A DNA stretch of 64,000 nucleotides, from contig NZ_UWFN01000200.1 in the NCBI RefSeq assembly GCF_900602065.1, positions 1-64,000 on the forward strand. Direction: 5' to 3'. Below, piece after piece: positions 1 through 7,692 of this stretch. Each line of letters begins with the position of its first letter. Position 1 is the stretch's first letter. Below the pieces are notes generated by a model, which worked only from the letters and a program-made list of their open reading frames with translations, had not been told where the DNA came from and searched no databases. The DNA comes from Pseudomonas viridiflava (GTDB lineage: Bacteria > Pseudomonadota > Gammaproteobacteria > Pseudomonadales > Pseudomonadaceae). The position numbers were made by a program, and so were the translations under genes.

Positions 1-470
1 CACGGGGTTTTGCGTCTTGCCGAGGTCACCGGTAGGAGCGAATTCATTCGCGAAGAGGCCGGTGCATCCGCAGCATTTGTCTCGCCTGAAACACCGCCTT
101 TCCGAATGAATTCGGTCCCACAGGGTTTTGCGGCTGGCTCAGGTCACCGGTAGGAACGAATTCATTCGCGAGGAGGCGGGTACATCCGCAGCCTGTGTTT
201 CGTCTGAAACACCGCCTTCCCGAATGAATTCGGTCCCACGGGGTTTTGCGTCTTGCCGAGGTCACCGGTGGGAGCGAATTCATTCGCGAAGAGGTGGGTA
301 CATCCGCAGCGTTTGTCTCGCCTGAAACACCGCCTTCCCGAATGAATTCGGTCCCACGGGGTTTTGCGTTTGGCTCAGGTTACCGGTGGGAGCAAATTCA
401 TTCGCGAAGAGGCGGGTACATCCGCAGCCTGTGTTTCATCTGAAATACCGCTCTCCCGGCTAAAGCCGGT
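1..470. repeat. 118-bp tandem REP/BIME array (4 units, cut by window edge)
   Basis: Four head-to-tail units with an exact 118-bp period: the GTTTTGCG core recurs at 7, 125, 243 and 361. Each unit carries a GGTAGGAGCGAATTCATTCG arm and an inverted AATGAATTCGGTCCCAC arm, the usual paired-REP layout. Because 118 is not a multiple of 3, short open frames in the array shift between units and are not genes. The last part (about 455-478) has a small CCGGCTAAAGCCGG hairpin. The array follows the 3' end of the exopolysaccharide operon and may help end transcription or stabilise the message; that is inference. It probably continues to the left of the window. Confidence 0.9.
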
Positions 471-490
471 CCTACGGGCTCAATCCAGCC

Positions 491-1384
491 TCACTTCAAC
501 AGCTGCTTCACCAACTCCGGCGTCACGTAGTGCGGGCCGTCGAACAGGTACAGCGGATAACCGTCGTACGCCGCCAGCTGCGGTTTGAGCTCATCTACGG
601 TGGCTGAGCGGAAACCGCCGCCGTATTGCGGGCGGAAAGCTTCGGCGATGATTCGCACGCGATCCTTGCCCAGTCTGTCGCGCAACGCATCAGCATAGGT
701 GCGAGCCACAGGGGCTGTGCGGGCGTAGACGCCGACGCCGTCCTGGAAAAACACACCAATGTCATCCGGCAGCCACTGCTTCAGCCAGTCAGCCGTAGCA
801 GCAGGGCCGATGTTGGCACCATCGTAAACACTGATCCACAACGGCCTCGGCAGTTTGGCCAGCAGTGCAGGCAGCTCCTTGGCCTTTGTCCAGCTAGGAT
901 CAACTTCGGCCGGGAAGTAATAGCCGGTGACGTTCAACGGCAAAGAGAGCTTGGCAATGCGCTCTGAAAGTTTCGCCAGTTGCTCGACGTTATCCCGGGA
1001 GCGATTCTCGCTGAAATACCCGGCCAGACCGACAATAACGTCTTTGGCCCAAGGCTCTTTACCGATACGCGTCCAGTCAGGCATGACCGGCACGCTGGGC
1101 AAGCCAGTACCCGGAACAAACGCCTGATCGTCGACCACCGTCCACTGCACCAGCAATTCCCGTGCGCCGAGTTTGTGCCAGTCCCCCTTGATGCCCACCG
1201 TGGCGTTGTCCGGCTGCCAGACCATACCGACGATTCCCGGATTCAACGGTTTAACTGCGTTTGCTATCAACATGGCGATCCCTGTCCCTATCATGGCTGC
1301 AAGCAGCAGAGCGGTCAGAGTCGCACGGTTTAATGGCCTACCTGTAATCCTCACGGTAGCGCCTTGTTGATGCGATGATGCCAT
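491..1384 (-). CDS. Membrane-anchored TIM-barrel glycosidase-like protein (DUF4434-like)
   Basis: Last gene of the exopolysaccharide operon. 297 aa with one N-terminal membrane segment (about residues 21-43) and a periplasmic domain. Motifs GYYFPAEVD (E160), FFQDGVGV (D215) and IIAEAF (E248) at the ends of predicted strands resemble DUF4434-type TIM-barrel glycosidase-like proteins, with acidic residues where a retaining glycosidase would have them. A role in trimming or releasing the polymer made upstream is inferred from position. The ATG at 1384 overlaps the preceding gene by 34 bp; a GTG at 1354 would give the 4-bp overlap pattern seen elsewhere in the operon and still keep the membrane segment, so the start is uncertain. 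Family assignment is moderate; catalytic activity is not shown. Confidence 0.72.
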   Translation of the reverse strand: MASSHQQGATVRITGRPLNRATLTALLLAAMIGTGIAMLIANAVKPLNPGIVGMVWQPDNATVGIKGDWHKLGARELLVQWTVVDDQAFVPGTGLPSVPVMPDWTRIGKEPWAKDVIVGLAGYFSENRSRDNVEQLAKLSERIAKLSLPLNVTGYYFPAEVDPSWTKAKELPALLAKLPRPLWISVYDGANIGPAATADWLKQWLPDDIGVFFQDGVGVYARTAPVARTYADALRDRLGKDRVRIIAEAFRPQYGGGFRSATVDELKPQLAAYDGYPLYLFDGPHYVTPELVKQLLK

Positions 1385-2343
1385 TGGCTCAACGAGATCA
1401 CGCCTTTGGCGTTCCAGTTGGCCGACGCATCAGGGCCTTGATGAAACTGGCCTTCGTTGAATTGCCAGACGATCACCTGAGGTTTCTGCTGGGCAAAATC
1501 CGCTGACTGCAAGTATTGCAGCAGGGTGGCCCAAGGCCCGACATCTCCGGGGTTCCAGGTCAGGGTCACCGGTCGGTCCAGCGCGTTGGACAGCTTCTGC
1601 GTGAAGCCCAGATAAGGCTGCACAAAGCTGTTGCCAATCACATGCACGGGCGCTGGCGCATCGTCGATCAACAAGTCCTTTTCCACCTGATGACGCACGG
1701 TGTAGATGTCCCGGCCAATGGCTTTGCGTTTGACCGCAGGCAGGAAGTTACTGGCCAGATCGCCAAACGCTCGCTTGTCGAACCACTCACCGAGTACGGC
1801 GCCGCCACCGGGCTCGCCCTGCAACGTATAGCGCTGTTTGATCAGGTTTGCCGTGGCATCAGCCGTGTTCTCGGCACTCCAGGCCGTCCAGTGATAGTCG
1901 GCGCGATAGAACGCCGTTTGATCACCGTGTTCGGTTTGCCGCAGGATGGGCTTGATGTCCAGCGTGGTCAGGCCAGCCTTGTGCATCGCGCCTTGCAGTT
2001 GGTCGTAACGTTGCGCCACGGCGGGCTTCAGCGGCTGATCGGCGGGCAGGCGCTGCGCATAAAACGGCGCCTTCATGGGCACGACCAGCACCACCAGCGC
2101 GATCTTGTTGCGCTCAAGTTGCTGCTGCACATCCTTGATCAGCGCGATGCTGCGGGTGGTACCGGCATTGTCGACTGTGTCCAGGCTTTCCCAGGCCGGA
2201 AACAACCAGCCGTCTTTGCCGGTGATCACTGCCGAAGCGGCCTGTACCGCCATGCTGGAGAAGCCCAGCAATAACACGGCGGTCATCATCGCGGGCAGCG
2301 GCAGGCGGCGACCGGAGAGGGACATGTTCAGTCGGGCCATCAT
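1351..2343 (-). CDS. AlgJ/AlgX-like SGNH-type polysaccharide O-acetyltransferase
   Basis: Predicted periplasmic acetyl-transfer enzyme of the AlgX/AlgJ family (330 aa). It starts with a signal sequence or anchor (about residues 18-36). The family's catalytic signature is visible: Asp149 and His151 in RADYHW, and Ser239 in the IGNSF block. The length is close to AlgJ and shorter than AlgX, so the C-terminal carbohydrate-binding module of AlgX is absent. The 4-bp overlap with the AlgF-like gene upstream suggests translational coupling. In alginate synthesis AlgJ/AlgX work with AlgI (MBOAT) and AlgF to O-acetylate the polymer; no AlgI-like gene is visible in this window. Acetylation of the Nfr glycan is therefore inferred from context. 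Confidence 0.82.
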   Translation of the reverse strand: MMARLNMSLSGRRLPLPAMMTAVLLLGFSSMAVQAASAVITGKDGWLFPAWESLDTVDNAGTTRSIALIKDVQQQLERNKIALVVLVVPMKAPFYAQRLPADQPLKPAVAQRYDQLQGAMHKAGLTTLDIKPILRQTEHGDQTAFYRADYHWTAWSAENTADATANLIKQRYTLQGEPGGGAVLGEWFDKRAFGDLASNFLPAVKRKAIGRDIYTVRHQVEKDLLIDDAPAPVHVIGNSFVQPYLGFTQKLSNALDRPVTLTWNPGDVGPWATLLQYLQSADFAQQKPQVIVWQFNEGQFHQGPDASANWNAKGVISLSQWHHRINKALP

Positions 2344-2993
2344 GGCGCAGTCTGATCGACGAGGCCGACCAGGCGCGGCGTCTGGCCCGAGCCGATCAGG
2401 AACAGGCTGTAGCGATCACCGGCCTTGAACGGTTCAAGTTTGAACGGCAGGCTGGCGCTCTGACCACAACTGGCAATCAGGGTCGCCTGCACCGGATTGA
2501 TGGTGCGCTGCGCCTGGCCCTTGAGTGGCACCTGGCTGAACACGCTGGACCCGTTGGCCAGTTTGATGTCCGCCTTGTCACAGCCATTGCTCAGGTTGTA
2601 AATGTTCAGTTCGGCGCGCAAATCCTTGCCGCGCACGGGCGGATCAATTACCACGCGCGGTGCAGCAGCAGGGTTGCCGTCGAGGATCAGTGTGACAAAG
2701 GCATTCGCCGGCGCTTTCAAGTCTTTAATCTCTCGACCGTTGACCGTCAGGCGCAAGGGCTGACGGCCATCGACCACCTGAAACGGGCTGGCCAGTGTCG
2801 ATTGAGCGGACAGGTTGAAGCTAGCGCCCTGATCAATGCGTACCTGCAGGGTGCTGTCGGATGGATTGACCACCCGGACCCAGGCCGAACCTTCCGGCAG
2901 TTTCGATTCATACAGCTGAGCGATTTCAAACGCGGCCTGGGCCGAGGTGGCAGCCAGGCTCATGCCCAGCCACAAGCAGATTCGAGGGTACAT
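2340..2993 (-). CDS. AlgF-like periplasmic O-acetylation adaptor
   Basis: 217 aa with a signal peptide (about 1-20). It resembles alginate protein AlgF along its length: QLYESKLPEGSAWVR (26-40) matches the conserved LYxxKxPxGSxxVR opening of AlgF, an asparagine-rich ...YNLS block follows in the middle, then INPVQATL, and a C-terminal GDRYSLFLIG strand. Length is the same as AlgF (about 216 aa). AlgF is a two-domain beta-sandwich adaptor linking AlgI to AlgJ/AlgX in the periplasm. It lies 8 bp after nfrA and overlaps the AlgJ-like gene by 4 bp. Recognition is from remembered family features, not a search, but the neighbour supports it. Confidence 0.72.
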   Translation of the reverse strand: MYPRICLWLGMSLAATSAQAAFEIAQLYESKLPEGSAWVRVVNPSDSTLQVRIDQGASFNLSAQSTLASPFQVVDGRQPLRLTVNGREIKDLKAPANAFVTLILDGNPAAAPRVVIDPPVRGKDLRAELNIYNLSNGCDKADIKLANGSSVFSQVPLKGQAQRTINPVQATLIASCGQSASLPFKLEPFKAGDRYSLFLIGSGQTPRLVGLVDQTAP

Positions 2994-3001
2994 ATCAGTC
3001 C

Positions 3002-5569
3002 TCAGTAAGAGTAAGTCAGTCGAGCAAACACGCCTTTGGCGCGGTCATCGCCAGACACCTTCACTCGATATTGCAGAGAAAAATCCACGTAGGAGCGCGG
3101 CGCGTTGTAAGCGTCTTCGCGGAACCAGTAGCGCACGTTATTACCCACACCAACGCCTGCAGCGTGGCCCGACGAATAATCAGCGCGGCCATCTGCACCG
3201 GTTTTGCTGTTCATCTTCGAGTCGTAGTCGTAAGCGGCCACCACATGCGGGAAGGTGACCCAACGCGAGCCAGTACCGCCGATGGCGTAGCTGCGGCCGC
3301 CTTGCCATTCGCTGTTGAAGTAATTGCGCGAGTCGTTGACGTAGTGACCGGCTTCGGCGAACAGCTGTGAGGTCCACCAGCTTGGGGTATCGACCCGCAG
3401 GTCGGTGCCGACGCTGGAGCCGTAGCCCAGACGCAGCAGCCAGTCGCCGTCGACGTTTGAGGAACCGATCGGAAAGGTTCGCTCTGCCGCGGCCATGACG
3501 TTCAGCGACGAGAACGGTTTGACCCGTACGCCGAGCGCGCCTTGCAGGGCGTCCATGCCTGTGTCGGAGTCGCTGTTTTTGGCCCACAAGGTGTCGGTGA
3601 TTCGCCCGTAAAGCTCGACGAAACGAGCGTTGCGATAACCCAGCGGGCGCCACGACAGTTCAGTGCTGTTCTGCAGGCTGTCATTGCTGCTGCCGCCACT
3701 TCCTCCGTTGCCATTGCTGCCGGTACTCGGCGCTGAACTCAAGCCGCTGCTGGAGCTATTGCCACGATAGCTCGTGGTGCTGATCAGGCCCCAGGTGCGC
3801 GAGACGTCGGCCACGGCACGGCGGGTATCAAACAGCTGCTGAGCAGGCATCTCCAATTCACCGGAATTTTGCGCGTCGATTACCCGCTTGAAGTAACCCA
3901 CCGCTTGCTCGTCATCATTGACGCGCATGGCGTTGTACGCCGCATCCTGAGTGGCCGTTGGCGGCAGTGGCGCCTCGGTGTCCGCCTTGCGAAACGAGTC
4001 ATGTGCCGCCTCGTCGTCACCGGCCTGTACCGAGAGATAAGCGACCTGCAGATTGCTCATGCCTTCCAGCTCGCCTGCATCACGGGCTTGCTGCAAGCGC
4101 TCACGTGCAGTGCGGCGCTGACCCAGCGCCGCGTAAAGGCTGGCTTCTTCATACGTCGGCAGGCTGCCGAGCGCCAAGGCCTGGGTGAAGTCTTTGCGCG
4201 CCCCTGAATCATCTCCGGTTTGTTGGCGCAGCCGACCACGTTGCGCCAGCAGGCGAGCATCGTCGCCGTTGGCGGCAATGCCTTCACTGGCCGCGTCGAT
4301 CGCTTCAGGCAGACGCTTTTGGTCGGTCAAGGCGCTGACCAGCAAGCTGCGGTAAGCCGGGTTTTGCGGGGCGCGGCGAATCGCTTCGCTGGCGAGGGCG
4401 ACGGCCGAAGCGGCGTCCTTGCGCGCTAATGCGGCATAAGCTTGCACGGCAGTGTCTGTTCCCGCATCGCGCTGGTTGCCTGGCCAGATATCGCAGATCA
4501 GGCCGAAGGCGCTTTCCTGGCAGTTCAATGCCGGGGCAGGGAAGCGCATGGCGGTTTTCAGGCCGTTGCTTTGCTGACGTACCACCACTTGCGCAGCGGC
4601 ACGGCGACGGGCGACTTCGCCACCCTCGTCTGGCTTCAGTTGTTGCAACTGGTCGAGCGCTTGTTGCGGATTGCCGTTGGCCAGCGCCAGATCCGCTGCG
4701 AAGAAGCGAATTTCGCGCTCCTCGGAATCCAGCAAACCTTCAATAGCCAGCGCCTGATTCAAGTCTGCCTGCGCCGCTTGAGTTTTACCCTGGCGGTCCA
4801 GCGCATAGCTGCGCAGCACCCAAGGTGCAATTTCGCCGTCATCCTGTGCCAGCGCGCCGGTCGCAGCTTGTTCGGCTGCGGGGTAGTCTTTGGAGGCGAG
4901 CAGGGCGCTGATCAACAGTTGCTGGTTAGCAGTGATTTCCGGAGCCCAGCCGACTGCTCGGCGGGCCTGACTCACTGCTTCTGGCAGGTTGTTCTGTTCC
5001 AGCGCGCGATAACCGGCAATGGCCAGCGGTGCAGCGATCTGACGTCGAATGGCCTCTCGGCGCATCAACAAAGCGTCGTCATCCGGGAAGACCCGCAGCG
5101 CTTCGCTGGTTGCCTGATCGGCTTCCACCAGATGCTGTTGGCGCTGCAAGGATTCGATCAGCAACAGTCGATAATCCATGCGCTTGGGGGCCAGAGCGAT
5201 GGCTTTGCGGGCGGACTGCGCCGCACTCCCGAAGTCGTCGCGGTCGTACGCTTTAAACGCTTGAGCAGCAACGCTGAAACCAGGAGCAGGTTTCGCCTGC
5301 GGATAACGGCGAGGATTATCGCGCATGTCCTTGTCACGTTCCGCCAGTTCAATCAGCCGGTTCAACCGGGTGACGTCGGCACGCTGACGCAACGCCTCGC
5401 GCGCCTTGGCAATCGCCAGGTCGTAATCCTTGCGATCGTAAGCGCTGTAGGCTTCGTTGGCGGTTTGATAAGCCGGACCGGTCAACGGCAGAGGCAGCGT
5501 TTCGCCGTAGCTTAAAGCGGGCAGCAGGCTTGCGCCCGCGACCATCAGGCTCAGCAGAGAGCGTTTCAT
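3002..5569 (-). CDS. nfrA: NfrA-like outer-membrane glycan export protein (TPR + beta-barrel)
   Basis: 855 aa, signal peptide 1-22 (cleavage after SYG), then a long periplasmic array of TPR helices (about 25-560, repeated A-x-x-x-Y/A-x-x-x-G/D-x-x-x-A patterns), a Ser/Gly-rich linker of about 25 residues near 605-630 (SSSSG/NGNGG composition) and a C-terminal beta-barrel domain ending in the aromatic TYSY typical of outer-membrane proteins. This matches NfrA, the outer-membrane partner of NfrB and adsorption receptor for phage N4 in E. coli, where it exports the glycan made by NfrB. The start overlaps the nfrB stop by 4 bp (ATGA). The linker is low-complexity and may vary between strains. Confidence 0.85.
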   Translation of the reverse strand: MKRSLLSLMVAGASLLPALSYGETLPLPLTGPAYQTANEAYSAYDRKDYDLAIAKAREALRQRADVTRLNRLIELAERDKDMRDNPRRYPQAKPAPGFSVAAQAFKAYDRDDFGSAAQSARKAIALAPKRMDYRLLLIESLQRQQHLVEADQATSEALRVFPDDDALLMRREAIRRQIAAPLAIAGYRALEQNNLPEAVSQARRAVGWAPEITANQQLLISALLASKDYPAAEQAATGALAQDDGEIAPWVLRSYALDRQGKTQAAQADLNQALAIEGLLDSEEREIRFFAADLALANGNPQQALDQLQQLKPDEGGEVARRRAAAQVVVRQQSNGLKTAMRFPAPALNCQESAFGLICDIWPGNQRDAGTDTAVQAYAALARKDAASAVALASEAIRRAPQNPAYRSLLVSALTDQKRLPEAIDAASEGIAANGDDARLLAQRGRLRQQTGDDSGARKDFTQALALGSLPTYEEASLYAALGQRRTARERLQQARDAGELEGMSNLQVAYLSVQAGDDEAAHDSFRKADTEAPLPPTATQDAAYNAMRVNDDEQAVGYFKRVIDAQNSGELEMPAQQLFDTRRAVADVSRTWGLISTTSYRGNSSSSGLSSAPSTGSNGNGGSGGSSNDSLQNSTELSWRPLGYRNARFVELYGRITDTLWAKNSDSDTGMDALQGALGVRVKPFSSLNVMAAAERTFPIGSSNVDGDWLLRLGYGSSVGTDLRVDTPSWWTSQLFAEAGHYVNDSRNYFNSEWQGGRSYAIGGTGSRWVTFPHVVAAYDYDSKMNSKTGADGRADYSSGHAAGVGVGNNVRYWFREDAYNAPRSYVDFSLQYRVKVSGDDRAKGVFARLTYSY

Positions 5570-7680
5570 AATGCCGGCTCCGGCTGATAATGGCTGTGCT
5601 GACGAGCAACCGCCTGTTCGATGGTAGCCCTCGGCAGTACGCCGATATCCACCAGATAATCGCCGATACGGCCGTGTTGCTGCGGCTTGTAATGCAGCAT
5701 CGCGTTGTTGAATACCGTGCGATCCAGCAGGCCCATTTCGATCAACAGATCGCCCAGCAGCGGCGCGCTGGCGTGTGGCAAGGCACGATCATCCGGTGCA
5801 TCGAGTTGACGCAGCTGGTTGATGATTTCGCTTTCCCGGGCAATCAATTGCACAGGCTCGCTGCCCAGTTCGGCGCTGATCTCTTCCAGCCCTTCAGCTG
5901 ACAGCGGGCTGGCCACGGCAACTTGCGGACGACCTTCAGGGCTCACGCCCAACGGAACGACGCGCCAGCGCAAGGCAAACTCGTCGGCTAATACGGGTGT
6001 TGCCAGCTCGGCTTTGGAAGCGACGTCGAACACACGCGGCAAGTCATTCTGGAACGCGATGGCCTCGGCCAGGGTTTCATCATCCAGCCAGCCGTTGTTG
6101 AGCAGAATCCGCCCCAACGGCAGTTGGCGAGTCTGTTGTTCAGCCAATGCGCTCTGCAGGTTGCTGTCGTTGATGGCCTGCCATGACAACAGCACGCTGC
6201 CCAGTTTGCGCGGCGCTACCGCCACCAGATCGGTGGACGGGAAGTCATGCATGGTTTTGTCCCAGACCAGCTTGCGGTTCATGACCTTGCCAACGATAAA
6301 CATCTTCCACGCGCGGGAGGCGGCCATGAAATTGACGAAGTTACCGACGACCATGCGTGGAATGGACAGCAATGCGTGCTGCCAGCCGTACAGCACGCCA
6401 GTGAAATAGCAGCGGTGAATGACGCGCCACGCCAAGGCGATACCGTTGGCCAGCAACAGGTACTTGATGAAGCCATTGGTTTCAAACGGGGTAGGGAAAC
6501 TCGTATCCCACAAGCCGCTCTGGCGCAGGATGATCAACGCCAACAGTTGCACCAGAATCAGGTAAGCAATGATGCTGACGAAGGCGGTAATGATGCCTTT
6601 GCGGTCGCGAAACAGCAGATACCGGTTGGCCAGCGAGCCGTTCCAGCCCATCTGTTCCCAGCCTTGGAGGCCGATGCCCAGTGTCCAGCGAGCTTTCTGG
6701 CGAAACGCGGTGCGGAACGTATCGGGGAAGAATTCCCGTACGCACAGCGGCATTTTCAGGGTCGACTCGTAAGGCTTTCTGAACCACGATTTACGCAGCA
6801 CCCGGTATTCCACCGGGAAGCGCACGAAGATCGCGTTCATGCCGACTTTTGCCAGGCGCGCGCCCACATCGTAGTCCTCGGTAAGGCTATCGGTGTTGAA
6901 CGGCATGTTCTGGGTTTCCCCGGCCAGCACACGTAGCGCCCGGTGCGAGAAGCACGTGCCTACACCGGCGGAAGGCACGGTGTCACTCATGCTTTCGCGC
7001 ACCACCAGGTCTTTGCCATGCCATTCGGCAAACTCGTCCATGTAGGTGCCCGCGACCCATTCGTACCAGTTGCGCTCAAGCGAAACCACGGGCAGTTGAA
7101 TCATGTCCTTGCGCGGCAGCAGGTAATTGAACAGGCGCAGTTCCAGTGGGTGCAGCACGTCTTCACTGTCGTGCAATACCACACCCGCGAAAGTCATGCC
7201 GTGGGTTTTCTCGTGCAGGAAGATCGCCTGAATCACCCAGTTCAGGCAGTCGGCCTTGCAAGTCGGCCCGTCGTGCGGGACTTCCACTCGATGCAACTGC
7301 TTGTAACGGCGACGCATACGTTCGACTTCGTCGATGGTGCGCTGGTCGTTGATGTAGGTGCCGACAAACACCACGTAGTTCTGGTAATCCAGCGTCGACA
7401 CCATGTTTTCGATCATGGGGGCGATGACGTCGTATTCCAGCCACGCCGGGACCATGATCGCCAGGGGCTGCTCATCCCGGGCGATCAATTGCTCAGCGGT
7501 TAGCGGCCGGTATTTGCGCCCGGCAGTGAACCTGCGAAATATCCGGCGAGACCAGTACCACAGGTCGATGAACAGATCGTCCAGGCTGGAAATCAGGATC
7601 AGTATGGCGACCACAATCGTCGCGACTTCCAGGAAGCTGTAGTAGTGGGCCAGCCAGTAGGGCCAATAAAGCGACGTCAT
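5566..7680 (-). CDS. nfrB: NfrB-like inner-membrane glycosyltransferase with c-di-GMP-binding MshEN domains
   Basis: 704 aa. One N-terminal membrane segment (about 15-35), a family 2 processive glycosyltransferase domain (about 70-340) with DSED (171-174), TEDYD (267-271) and QKARW (328-332, the Q-x-x-R-W motif of polymerising synthases), then several membrane segments (360-460). The C-terminus carries two MshEN-type repeats: LGRILLNNG...AFQ (522-544) and RIGDYLVDIG...ARQ (671-694), the motif that binds c-di-GMP in MshE and NfrB. It would polymerise a nucleotide sugar, most likely the UDP-ManNAc made by WecB in the same operon, when c-di-GMP is high. It lies 12 bp after the BcsB-like gene. 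Confidence 0.88.
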   Translation of the reverse strand: MTSLYWPYWLAHYYSFLEVATIVVAILILISSLDDLFIDLWYWSRRIFRRFTAGRKYRPLTAEQLIARDEQPLAIMVPAWLEYDVIAPMIENMVSTLDYQNYVVFVGTYINDQRTIDEVERMRRRYKQLHRVEVPHDGPTCKADCLNWVIQAIFLHEKTHGMTFAGVVLHDSEDVLHPLELRLFNYLLPRKDMIQLPVVSLERNWYEWVAGTYMDEFAEWHGKDLVVRESMSDTVPSAGVGTCFSHRALRVLAGETQNMPFNTDSLTEDYDVGARLAKVGMNAIFVRFPVEYRVLRKSWFRKPYESTLKMPLCVREFFPDTFRTAFRQKARWTLGIGLQGWEQMGWNGSLANRYLLFRDRKGIITAFVSIIAYLILVQLLALIILRQSGLWDTSFPTPFETNGFIKYLLLANGIALAWRVIHRCYFTGVLYGWQHALLSIPRMVVGNFVNFMAASRAWKMFIVGKVMNRKLVWDKTMHDFPSTDLVAVAPRKLGSVLLSWQAINDSNLQSALAEQQTRQLPLGRILLNNGWLDDETLAEAIAFQNDLPRVFDVASKAELATPVLADEFALRWRVVPLGVSPEGRPQVAVASPLSAEGLEEISAELGSEPVQLIARESEIINQLRQLDAPDDRALPHASAPLLGDLLIEMGLLDRTVFNNAMLHYKPQQHGRIGDYLVDIGVLPRATIEQAVARQHSHYQPEPAL

Positions 7681-7692
7681 CTCAGGTTCCCG

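Noticed and set aside
1..470. CRISPR array as an explanation for the regular repeats
   Set aside because: Repeats are 118 bp without unique spacers and have REP arms; no cas genes are present. The same holds for 42774-43530.
128..588. Short plus-strand open frames in the left REP array (for example 128-325, 246-443, 364-588)
   Set aside because: They are translations of the 118-bp repeats, shift frame from unit to unit and have no ribosome-binding sites.
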